From the NCBI RefSeq assembly GCF_014222285.1, contig NZ_JACKZS010000009.1, forward strand, positions 1 through 64,000: a DNA stretch of 64,000 nt. The letters run 5' to 3'. Within the stretch, counting starts at the first letter, position 1. The number at the start of each line of letters is the position of its first letter. Both the position numbers and the translations under genes were made by a program. The stretch comes from Nostoc sp. UCD121 (GTDB lineage: Bacteria > Cyanobacteriota > Cyanobacteriia > Cyanobacteriales > Nostocaceae). This document shows positions 57,340-64,000 of this stretch, piece after piece. The notes beneath the pieces were generated by a model. That model saw only the letters and a program-made list of their open reading frames with translations, made no database searches and had not been told where the DNA came from.

Positions 57340-58602
57340 TTAAAGTACGTCTTGCAAGACTTTGCGGGTATTTTGCCAAGCCCAAACACCGACAACTACG
57401 ACAACAACACTCATCGCTACAAGCACAGTTCGTAAACCCAGAGCATCAGTTAAGGGCCCAGTAATTGCCAGGGGTAACGCCAGGGCAATGTTGACGGCAT
57501 GATTTTGAAAGCCAAACACTTTACCGTGCATGGTAGACGGTGTTTGTTGTTGAATTAAAGTTTGCATGGGTACGCCAATTAGGGCAGCACCTACACCCAA
57601 AACTGCACAGAGTCCTAGCGCCAGTAATAAGTTGTGCGTAAAAGTGAACACCCCTAAGACTACTGCCATCATCAAAAAACCAATTAAAGGTAAAGGTTTT
57701 TGATGCAATTTATCACCCCAGTGGCCTAAAATCGCCGCACCAAATACCATACCCACCCCTGCTGCTGCCAAGAAAAATCCAAACTGTTTTTCTTTTAAAC
57801 CAAATTCCTCGGCTAATTGAATTGTCAGCACCGTTAAGGCTGCAAACACACAATATAAGGTTGTCAGTTGCAGCATGGCATTCAATATCAAACGATTTTT
57901 TTTGAGATAGCGCAGGCTTTCAGTGAATTCAGCCCAAGGGTTATTTAATGCTCGATGTTCCTGTTGGGGTTTGTGTTCTTTGAACTTAATTGGCTGCATG
58001 ATCGCAGCCGATAATATGTATAATCCACCAACTACAATCTCTTGACCGTATTCTTCTCCCATCAAGCTTTTCGCCAAACTCAAAATCGGCTCTCCGATAG
58101 CAAAGCCAACAATTAAAGCTCCCATCATTGTGCTGCTAAACAGCGCATTGGCTGCTAACAAATTTTCTCGTTTCACCAACAGGGGAATGGCTGCTTGCTC
58201 GGCTGGTGCAAAAAACTGCGTCACCGTGGAGATAGCAAAAGTCAGGATTAATAGAATCAGAAACTGTCTTGGCAAAAGGGGAAGACACAGCGTTAATATT
58301 CCCCGCACAATGTCTGAGCCAACCATGATAAGTTTTTTTGGCAAGCGATCAACAAAGATACCACCAGCAGAGCCGAACAAAATTGCTGGTATTGTAAAGG
58401 ACAGCATCAAAGTTGAGTACATTGAGTTTTGTGCCAACCCAGGAAGCGGTGAATAGTTCTCCAGGAGAGCAATCATCAAAACGAAGAAAACCTTATCTGC
58501 TAACTGGGACACCAGTTGCCCAATCCACAAAAGCATAAAACCACGGTTTTTTAGCAGTGCGCCAAACCCGTTATTAACAGCAGCTGGTTCAGTTGGAAAC
58601 AT
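57340..58602 (-). CDS. Major facilitator superfamily transporter
   Basis: A 420-residue membrane protein with about 12 helices. It has the MFS loop motif GGIFVDRLPKKLIMVG between helices 2 and 3 and its counterpart GHWGDKLHQKP in the second half. It resembles enterobactin exporter or lysophospholipid-flippase-like (LplT) MFS proteins in the N-terminal LLWIGQLVSQLADKVFFVL, but that is only suggestive. The substrate is unknown. It lies between ilvB and an alpha/beta-hydrolase-like gene, without close coupling. Confidence 0.85.
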   Translation of the reverse strand: MFPTEPAAVNNGFGALLKNRGFMLLWIGQLVSQLADKVFFVLMIALLENYSPLPGLAQNSMYSTLMLSFTIPAILFGSAGGIFVDRLPKKLIMVGSDIVRGILTLCLPLLPRQFLILLILTFAISTVTQFFAPAEQAAIPLLVKRENLLAANALFSSTMMGALIVGFAIGEPILSLAKSLMGEEYGQEIVVGGLYILSAAIMQPIKFKEHKPQQEHRALNNPWAEFTESLRYLKKNRLILNAMLQLTTLYCVFAALTVLTIQLAEEFGLKEKQFGFFLAAAGVGMVFGAAILGHWGDKLHQKPLPLIGFLMMAVVLGVFTFTHNLLLALGLCAVLGVGAALIGVPMQTLIQQQTPSTMHGKVFGFQNHAVNIALALPLAITGPLTDALGLRTVLVAMSVVVVVVGVWAWQNTRKVLQDVL

Positions 58603-58698
58603 TAGATACTTTCTTTAGGTAGATAGGGAGTGGGGAGTCGAGGAACTAATGACCAATGACTAATGACTAACTCCTGTTTACTTACTCCATTGTCCGGA

Positions 58699-59268
58699 TT
58701 AATTTGCTTCATAGTGTTTTAACAGCATAAGCAAAAAATCAGTTGCTGTCAGACGACCTTTGGGTGGATAAATTTCAATGGATGAATCTACCCAGCAACC
58801 TTGTACAATTTGGGGCGATCGCCAGATGGACAAATGATCAACTGCTGGCTCTGCATAAAAGTTATTTTGCCCACAACCTAGCAAACAAGAACTCCAATGG
58901 GTGAAATAATCATGACTCATCCGGTGAATAGGGAAATTACCCTGTAGCGGTACTCCCCATCCATCTATAGCAATAAACGCTTTGACACGACCACCCAAGA
59001 GTTGCCACAAATGCGCCGCTCCGATTGCCCCAACTACGCCAGCACTAAAGCTAATGAATATAATTGGTGATTCTAGAGAGTTGATGAGGCGAACGCGCAA
59101 AAACTGCAAAATCTGCAAAGCTGACAAACTCGAAAAATCCTTACCCGGAAAAACCAGTATATTAACTTTATTTTCAGGAATTGAGCCATTATAAATATCT
59201 AAGCATCCTGATATAAAGGATTGGGTCAAGGCTGGATCGTGCATTCCAGGGCAAATAATGATGTTCAT
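58699..59268 (-). CDS. Small alpha/beta-hydrolase-like protein
   Basis: A 189-residue protein. It opens MNIIICPGMHDPALT and has a nucleophile elbow-like IIFISFSAGVVGAIGAAHL (S-x-S-x-G), with FIAIDGWGVPL and the late His in PAVDHLSIWRSP. These are the marks of a compact alpha/beta-hydrolase fold. It would be catalytic if Ser, an acid and the His line up. The substrate is unknown. The start is close to a run of TTGACAGTTGGCAG-like repeats (59272-59300). Confidence 0.6.
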   Translation of the reverse strand: MNIIICPGMHDPALTQSFISGCLDIYNGSIPENKVNILVFPGKDFSSLSALQILQFLRVRLINSLESPIIFISFSAGVVGAIGAAHLWQLLGGRVKAFIAIDGWGVPLQGNFPIHRMSHDYFTHWSSCLLGCGQNNFYAEPAVDHLSIWRSPQIVQGCWVDSSIEIYPPKGRLTATDFLLMLLKHYEAN

Positions 59269-59410
59269 CTGTTGACAGTTGGCAGTTGACAGTCAACTTT
59301 TTAGCACAAATCTTATTAGTGGGATAGGTTCTTGATTTGCAGTTCCAAACACTCACCTATGCTCCAAGACTGATTGTGCCAGTTGCGTAAATGCTATAAA
59401 GTAATCGTAA
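59269..59410. other. Upstream DNA of the fluoride operon
   Basis: Spacer between the divergent hydrolase gene and the riboswitch. The promoter of the fluoride operon should lie here; TTAGTGGGATAGGTTC (59315-59330) and similar stretches were seen but no clear -35/-10 pair could be chosen. A short direct repeat TTGACAGT lies at 59272-59300. Confidence 0.35.
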
Positions 59411-59483
59411 GGCGATGGAGCTCGCCACAACCGCCTAATCAAGCTTATAAACTTACACTTGAAAAAAAGGCTGATGGCTCCTA
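59411..59483 (+). promoter_or_regulatory. Fluoride (crcB) riboswitch aptamer
   Basis: A clear match to the crcB motif. GGCG (59411-59414) pairs with CGCC (59423-59426), enclosing ATGGAGCT. GCCT (59433-59436) pairs with AGGC (59468-59471). The 3' part CTGATGGCTCCTA carries GCTCC (59477-59481), which can pair with GGAGC (59417-59421) to make the pseudoknot that encloses fluoride. The long loop between is variable, as usual. It precedes an antiporter gene and crcB by 95 bases, so it should turn on this operon when fluoride rises. Confidence 0.9.
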
Positions 59484-59510
59484 TTCTTCTGGCTTGCTGA
59501 GGAAGAATAG
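59481..59510 (+). promoter_or_regulatory. Expression-platform hairpin of the fluoride riboswitch
   Basis: CTATTCTTC (59481-59489) and GAAGAATAG (59502-59510) form a perfect 9-bp stem. It starts on the last base of the predicted pseudoknot, so hairpin and ligand-bound aptamer would compete. The following GGTTATTTGC is not a typical T-tract; a transcriptional or a translational switch are both possible. Confidence 0.6.
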
Positions 59511-59577
59511 GGTTATTTGCTGAAAACTTCCGTTAGCAAGTCACGCTTGCCCATTTAATTATTTTGGAAATTGCGTG

Positions 59578-61209
59578 ATGCTAGAAAGTTTTATCTTAAT
59601 CTTGCTAATCGGCTTTTTTGGGGGACAGATTGCCCGACGGCTGAAAGCCCCTGCACTAGTAGGCATGGTTTTGGTAGGAATTATACTAGGGCCACAAGTT
59701 GCTGATGCGATCGCACCTGAAGTCTTAGCTGCGTCTGCTCCTTTGCGAACGATCGCTGTCATGGTAATTTTGATGAAGGCGGGGTTAGGGTTAGACCGAG
59801 AAAAACTGGTACAACAAGGAACAGTAGCACTGCGATTAGGATTTCTGCCTGCGGCTTGTGAAGCCGTAGTTATTTCCATAGCTGCTATATGGATTTTAAA
59901 GTTCGACTTTCCCACGGGGCTACTGCTGGGTTGTATCATTGGAGCTGAGTCGCCTGCGGTGATCGTACCAGGGATGCTGCGATTGAAAAGTCTCGGTTGG
60001 GGTGTTACTAAAGGAATTCCCGATGCCATCCTCACCGGCAGCGCCCTATCAGATGTGTTACTACTACTAGTGTTTAGTTTGTTACTGAACTTTTTGACAC
60101 AAGGCGCAACTTCTTCTGTGACATTGCCTTTTGGCATCACCCTGAGCGCAGTTCAACTCCTACCTATTCAAATTATTTGCCAAATTGTTTTGGGAGTCGT
60201 GCTGGGTTTAGTAACAGCACAGCTTTTAGTGTTGTTGCTAGCGAAGCAGAACTGGACTCAAAATGCGGTGCAGGATAGCCTAATTGCATCGAGTTTAGCG
60301 TTATTGCTGGTAGTGCTGGCAGAAAAATTCCCCTTTTTCTCTGGCTATCTTGCAGTGATGGCGATAGGATTTTTTTTGATTGAGTTGGATGCTCCTTTAG
60401 CACGACGTTTGCGTTCTGGCTTCGATAGCCTGTGGGTTGTAGCAGAAATCATTTTGTTTGTGTTGCTAGGGGCAAGTATTCAACTACAAGTGTTAGAAAA
60501 AACTCTTGTTCCAGGATTGGTAATTTTGGCAATTGGGACGTTGATTGGCCGCGCTATCGGATGGTATTTGTCTACATTGGGGAGTAACTGGAATCGTCGG
60601 GAGCGACTATTTTTGCTGCCAGGGAACTCTGCTAAAGCCACCGTTCAAGCGGCAATCGGGGCGATTCCACTAGCACAGGGCATTCAGGGTGGAGAGACAA
60701 TTTTAGCTGTTGCAGCTTTATCTATCCTGGTGACTGCACCTTTGGGAGCTTGGGCAATTCCCATCTTTGCACCAAAATTGTTAGAGAAGGGTGAGGTTGA
60801 TCCCACAAAGGTAGCGATCGCCCGTCGGATTGTCATACTAGCTGCCGTTGACACCTCCCCTCTAGCTAGTCAGGTATTGATTAAAACTGCTGAACTTGGC
60901 CGTCGTAGTGATGCCGAAGTAATTGTATTGCATATCATTCGCACCAACGATCCTCAAGGAGTAGAGCATCTGCGAGAAAAATCTCAACGACTTTTAGCAG
61001 ACATCCGTCATAAGTTCATTGCGATTACAGGCTCGATTCCAGAGGAAATTATCCGTGTTGCTCAGGACTATCGAGTTGCTGAGATTGTCATTGGCAAGCG
61101 AGGACATCAGCCTTGGGATGAAGTTCTTGTGGGTTCTGTCTCCCAGGCAGTATTGGAATCCAGCCCAATTCCTGTCATTTTAGTTGACGATGATCGTCTT
61201 GCTAACTAA
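59578..61209 (+). CDS. Cation/proton antiporter (CPA) fused to universal stress domain
   Basis: A 543-residue protein. The ATG at 59578 has GGAAA about 9 bases upstream; the frame also has a GTG just before it. Residues 1-400 are a 12-13-helix antiporter of the CPA type: IAVMVILMKAGLGLDREKL, LGCIIGAESPAVIVPGML, and a late SALSDVLLLLV. Residues 409-541 are a UspA domain with VDTSPLASQVL and the nucleotide loop GKRGHQPWDEVLVGSVSQ. Found under a fluoride riboswitch and 17 bases before crcB, it is probably part of fluoride or pH defence. Some fluoride-riboswitch genes encode NhaA-like antiporters, so the link has precedent. Confidence 0.85.
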   Translation: MLESFILILLIGFFGGQIARRLKAPALVGMVLVGIILGPQVADAIAPEVLAASAPLRTIAVMVILMKAGLGLDREKLVQQGTVALRLGFLPAACEAVVISIAAIWILKFDFPTGLLLGCIIGAESPAVIVPGMLRLKSLGWGVTKGIPDAILTGSALSDVLLLLVFSLLLNFLTQGATSSVTLPFGITLSAVQLLPIQIICQIVLGVVLGLVTAQLLVLLLAKQNWTQNAVQDSLIASSLALLLVVLAEKFPFFSGYLAVMAIGFFLIELDAPLARRLRSGFDSLWVVAEIILFVLLGASIQLQVLEKTLVPGLVILAIGTLIGRAIGWYLSTLGSNWNRRERLFLLPGNSAKATVQAAIGAIPLAQGIQGGETILAVAALSILVTAPLGAWAIPIFAPKLLEKGEVDPTKVAIARRIVILAAVDTSPLASQVLIKTAELGRRSDAEVIVLHIIRTNDPQGVEHLREKSQRLLADIRHKFIAITGSIPEEIIRVAQDYRVAEIVIGKRGHQPWDEVLVGSVSQAVLESSPIPVILVDDDRLAN

Positions 61210-61226
61210 CTTAATACCTGGAACTA

Positions 61227-61646
61227 ATGATCATGCTGCAAAATCCTGTGGTTCGTGCCCCTGTTGGTATCAGTCTAGGTGCAATTGCTGGCGCACTCTC
61301 ACGCTATTATCTCGGTTTGTGGTTGACTCAGCTTTTTGGTACAGGATTTCCCTACAGTACGCTGATCATTAATATTAGTGGATGTTTTGTTATGGGTTTT
61401 TTTACAATGCTAGCAGTGGGGCGATTAATCGCAATTCATCCTGATATTCGGTTATTAGTAACTACAGGTTTTTTAGGGTCTTATACCACCTTCTCAACTT
61501 ATGAGTTGGATACAGCTAATTTGCTCCAAGAATATAGCTTAGAAATTGATTTGCTTTACTGTCTAAGTAGTGCTTTTTTGGGGCTGATTAGCCTGTTGTT
61601 AGGGAATGCGCTAGCTGAATTATTGATTATTAAAAAGGAATCATGA
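61227..61646 (+). CDS. crcB: Fluoride channel CrcB/Fluc (copy 1)
   Basis: A 139-residue membrane protein with four helices. The Fluc signatures are ISLGAIAGALSRYYLG, LIINISGCFVMGFF (conserved Asn near the pore) and TTGFLGSYTTFSTYELD. Fluc channels are dual-topology dimers that export F- from the cytoplasm. It lies 17 bases after the antiporter gene under the same riboswitch. The N-terminus has an additional Met five residues in, but the first ATG fits. The gene on the opposite strand downstream (61734-62123) encodes a second Fluc. Confidence 0.93.
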   Translation: MIMLQNPVVRAPVGISLGAIAGALSRYYLGLWLTQLFGTGFPYSTLIINISGCFVMGFFTMLAVGRLIAIHPDIRLLVTTGFLGSYTTFSTYELDTANLLQEYSLEIDLLYCLSSAFLGLISLLLGNALAELLIIKKES

Positions 61647-61733
61647 TTCATCCAACTCAATATTTAATTAACAAAAAATGAAGTTAGGTTAATAAATAAT
61701 GTGCCATCAAGACGTTTTTATTACTTGAGCAAA

Positions 61734-62123
61734 TTACTTTACGAAAAGCTTGGCGATCGCTACTCCTAAAATCACCGCTGCCAAACCGAGAATTGCACTC
61801 CCTGCCCAATAAAAGACCGTCGCAGTCTTTTGTTTGCTACGCCACAGGGTTAGAGTATCAAAGCCATAGGTTGAAAATGTGGTGTAAGAACCTAAAAATC
61901 CAGTTCTAATAAGTAAATCCAATTCCTTCGGATAGCCTGTAATTCCTTTAGAAATCGTAAAAAAGAAACCCATCGCTAAACACCCAGTCAAATTAATGGC
62001 AAATGTTCCATAGGGAAATCTTGTCCCCAATTTAGCTTTTGTCCATTCTGTAATGTAAAACCGAGACAGCGCTCCAGGAACTGCACCTATCGCAATTGAG
62101 AGAACATTAGTTAAGTCTGCCAC
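61734..62123 (-). CDS. crcB: Fluoride channel CrcB/Fluc (copy 2)
   Basis: A 129-residue Fluc with the same motifs (IGAVPGALSRFYITE, FAINLTGCLAMGFF, RTGFLGSYTTFSTYGFD) but low overall identity to copy 1. It points toward copy 1; the two stops are 88 bases apart. In species with two crcB genes the two proteins can form heterodimers, each with opposite fixed topology. No riboswitch is visible upstream of it (62124-62300), so it may be expressed constitutively. Confidence 0.92.
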   Translation of the reverse strand: MADLTNVLSIAIGAVPGALSRFYITEWTKAKLGTRFPYGTFAINLTGCLAMGFFFTISKGITGYPKELDLLIRTGFLGSYTTFSTYGFDTLTLWRSKQKTATVFYWAGSAILGLAAVILGVAIAKLFVK

Positions 62124-62806
62124 TAGTTTTGTAAGTCTCCGTCAGCAATGTTTGAGTTGTTTTGCATGTAATGGTAACTTTTTAGTTAATCATAAATTTC
62201 TCTTCAAAAGAGGCAGTCTAGGGACTTCCAGTGAAAAAACATCCCATCCCTGCGGGACGCTTACGCGAACGCAAAGCGTCCCGCAGATTACGTATGGCCG
62301 CACAGATATTTATTGGTGTTAACTTCAGATCGTCCCCTAGGGAAGGAGTACGCAGACTCGCTCTAAGCATTCGCGTAGTGTCTCTAAAAGTTACTATGCC
62401 GAAGGCGTTGCCTTTCGTAGAGAAGGCTTTACGCTGCGCTACTCGCTTTTTAGTGACACTCGTAGACTTGCTACTGCTGCGCTATCAAAATTTATTCTGT
62501 TAGCGTAGCGGATAGCTAAGGTTTAGCCCATTCAAGCTCCTGACTCCTGAATTCTATTTTGCTACCTTATTCCGTAACTCGTGTGTAAGCCCTAATTTCT
62601 TGGGAAGCTCCAGACTTAAGACAGATTGATTAGAGTGTTTTTATCTATACAGTGACAATCAAAATATGTCTTTTGATGTATTATTTTGATTTTGCCACCT
62701 ATCCTATCCCCCTGGATGGGATAATAAGTTACTAGTATGGGAAAATGTGCAAACTATTCCCTAACTCCAAATCTATCTGCACTCTGGTTATATTGAGGAA
62801 CTCATT
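62124..62806. repeat. 683-base repeat-rich spacer before the ferrochelatase-like gene
   Basis: No supported gene. 62240-62500 contains several palindromic Nostoc elements: GCGGGACGCTTACGCGAACG with its inverse GCAAAGCGTCCCGC (62252-62285), then GGGAAGGAGTACGCAG, GCATTCGCGTAGTG, GAAGGCGTTGCC and GCTTTACGCTGCGC. A 90-codon frame (62231-62503) is made of these repeats. A hairpin-like ATCCTATCCCCCTGGATGGGAT at 62700-62721 lies in the promoter region of the next gene. Confidence 0.55.
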
Positions 62807-63925
62807 GTGGTTGCCACGCCGGAAAAAGTACAACATACTCACGAGCATCTATCAGGTAAAGACCGTGTAGCCGTATTGCTCATGGGCTACGGCGAAGTCG
62901 AAAGCTACGAAGATTTCGCCAACTATAACGAACAGGCTTTAAATCTACTGACAGCAAAATTCGCTCCCGTGCCAACCTGGATTTATCCGCCTCTGGCAAA
63001 GCTTTTGGCACTATTTGACCGCCATGAGTGGGGACACACACACCACGATTTTATCTCCCCACACAACGCCATCTTTGAACAGCAGCGGGCTGGTATCGAG
63101 AAGAATTTACAAGAAAAATGGGGCGATAAGGTTCAAGTTTTCAAGGCTTTTAACTTCTGTGCCCCTTTTCTACCCAATCAAGTCTTGGCAGAAATCAAAA
63201 ACCAAGGCTTTGAGAAGCTGCTAATCTACCCGTTGCTAGTTGTTGATTCTATCTTTACCAGTGGGATTGCGATCGAGCAAGTTAACAATGCTCTCGTTGA
63301 ATTGGCTGATGGTGAAGAACACTGGGTTAAAGCACAGCGCTACATTCCCTCTTTCTTCAATGAACCAGCTTACATCGATTTGATGGCTCATCTGGTTGAG
63401 GAGAAAATTGCTGAGTTAGCAGGCGCTTATCTACCTTCTCAAATCGGCATTGTGCTAATGAATCACGGCTGTCCCCATAAAGCTAAAGGCTTTACTTCTG
63501 GGATTGCCGAAAGTGAAGCAATGTACGATTTGATTCGGGATAAGTTGATTAACCGATATCCCTTAATATCGGTGGGTTGGCTCAATCATGACACGCCCTT
63601 AATTGATTGGACACAGCCAAATGCCGAGCAAGCAGCAAATAACCTGATTCAATTGGGTGCAAAAGTGGTAATTTTTATGCCAATTGGCTTTGCCACAGAA
63701 AACCACGAAACTCTATTGGATGTACACCATATCATCCATGCTTTAGAGAAACAGCATCCTGGCACGAACTACGTGCAAATGGCTTGTGTTAATGACCATC
63801 CAGAATTTTTGGCAATGGTGGCCGAATGGGCTGATGATCATATTGCAGAGTTGTTGTCAGAGCAACCTTCGGCAGTTAATCCCCAACTTGCGGGAGATCA
63901 CCATCATCACCATCATCATCACTAA
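62807..63925 (+). CDS. Divergent ferrochelatase-family protein with natural His8 tail
   Basis: A 372-residue protein starting with GTG, preceded by GAGGAA. It shows family features: VAVLLMGYGEVES at the start, NFCAPFLPNQVLAEIK, IYPLLVVDSIFTSGIAIE, IVLMNHGCPHKAKGF, VGWLNHDTPLIDW and FMPIGFATENHETLLDVHHII. It differs much from the canonical cyanobacterial HemH and lacks a C-terminal chlorophyll-binding-like helix. It may be a distinct metal chelatase. The C-terminus ends in Gly-Asp and eight consecutive His, with more His in the first 15 residues (VQHTHEH), suggesting a metal store or donor. A hairpin follows. Confidence 0.7.
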   Translation: MVATPEKVQHTHEHLSGKDRVAVLLMGYGEVESYEDFANYNEQALNLLTAKFAPVPTWIYPPLAKLLALFDRHEWGHTHHDFISPHNAIFEQQRAGIEKNLQEKWGDKVQVFKAFNFCAPFLPNQVLAEIKNQGFEKLLIYPLLVVDSIFTSGIAIEQVNNALVELADGEEHWVKAQRYIPSFFNEPAYIDLMAHLVEEKIAELAGAYLPSQIGIVLMNHGCPHKAKGFTSGIAESEAMYDLIRDKLINRYPLISVGWLNHDTPLIDWTQPNAEQAANNLIQLGAKVVIFMPIGFATENHETLLDVHHIIHALEKQHPGTNYVQMACVNDHPEFLAMVAEWADDHIAELLSEQPSAVNPQLAGDHHHHHHHH

Positions 63926-63939
63926 GTTTTGAGTTTATC

Positions 63940-63966
63940 AGGGTGGGTCTAGCTATTGCCCACCCT
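63940..63966 (+). terminator. Terminator of the ferrochelatase-like gene
   Basis: AGGGTGGG (63940-63947) and CCCACCCT (63959-63966) form an 8-bp stem 14 bases after the stop, followed by AAAATTAATT. The T-tract is poor, so it may act as a weak or rho-assisted stop. Confidence 0.5.
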
Positions 63967-64000
63967 AAAATTAATTCACGCCCCGTAGCTTGCGAGTATT

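Noticed and set aside
59559..60140. 193-codon minus-strand frame over the antiporter start
   Set aside because: Antisense to a conserved transporter and riboswitch operon; composition Ser/Thr/Pro-rich, typical of an antisense shadow.
62231..62503. 90-codon frame upstream of the ferrochelatase-like gene
   Set aside because: Built from palindromic interspersed repeats (basic RERKASRRLR stretch); no start signal.

Overview
The window is chromosomal DNA of a filamentous, heterocyst-forming cyanobacterium of the Nostoc/Anabaena group. The evidence is a full-length hetR, two tandem psaK genes for photosystem I, the cyanobacterial alkane pair aar-ado next to accA, a pipX-pipY-sepF-proC cluster, many GCGATCGC (HIP1) octamers, and the 7-bp tandem repeats and small palindromes that litter Nostoc intergenic DNA. 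Most identifications below come from motif and family recognition by eye; no database search was run.

Layout. 0-4 kb: end of an unidentified CDS, then a minus-strand MerR / response regulator / ribbon-helix-helix group and a divergent Rieske oxygenase. 4.2-9.1 kb: a four-gene minus-strand operon (degenerate STAND-like NTPase, MoxR AAA+, membrane vWA protein, membrane protein with a hydrolase-like C-terminus) that resembles the vWA-MoxR ternary conflict systems. 9.3-13 kb: a secreted protein, a Zn/Cd-type P-type ATPase and a small exported Cys protein. 13.3-24.8 kb: housekeeping genes on the minus strand (Ski2-like helicase, proC, sepF, pipY, pipX, ECF T-component, der, site-2 protease, two psaK). 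24.9-30.5 kb: trpF, folE, an SDR, accA, aar and ado. 30.6-38.3 kb: an orphan sugar-type ABC permease, then a duplicated cassette in which a short peptide with a Cys-rich tail precedes a large secreted filamentous-haemagglutinin-type protein, the two copies separated by a HIP1-dense repeat block. 38.4-45.5 kb: a conserved hypothetical, moaA, rpsD, a secreted Cys-repeat protein, and hetR with about 1.7 kb of gene-free upstream DNA. 45.5-59.3 kb: coiled-coil/EamA fusion, PiT phosphate transporter, a 12 x 21-bp tandem array, alcohol dehydrogenase, GNAT, PBP4, TerB-like protein, acetolactate synthase with a C-terminal zinc ribbon, MFS transporter, and an alpha/beta-hydrolase-like protein. 59.4-62.1 kb: a fluoride module, with a fluoride (crcB) riboswitch leading a cation/proton antiporter-Usp fusion and crcB, and a second crcB converging on it. 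62.8-63.9 kb: a divergent ferrochelatase-family gene ending in eight histidines.

How the genes work together. The fluoride module couples sensing (RNA), two Fluc channels and an antiporter. aar and ado turn acyl-ACP into alkanes, and accA, which supplies malonyl-CoA for acyl chains, is adjacent. PipX (NtcA/PII partner) and PipY overlap by 4 bp, and HetR, the heterocyst master regulator, lies about 24 kb away. The best candidates for new biology are the peptide/exoprotein cassettes (31.6-38.3 kb) and the vWA-MoxR operon (4.3-9.1 kb), whose putative effector appears to have lost a catalytic cysteine. No tRNA, rRNA, CRISPR array or complete insertion sequence was recognised.
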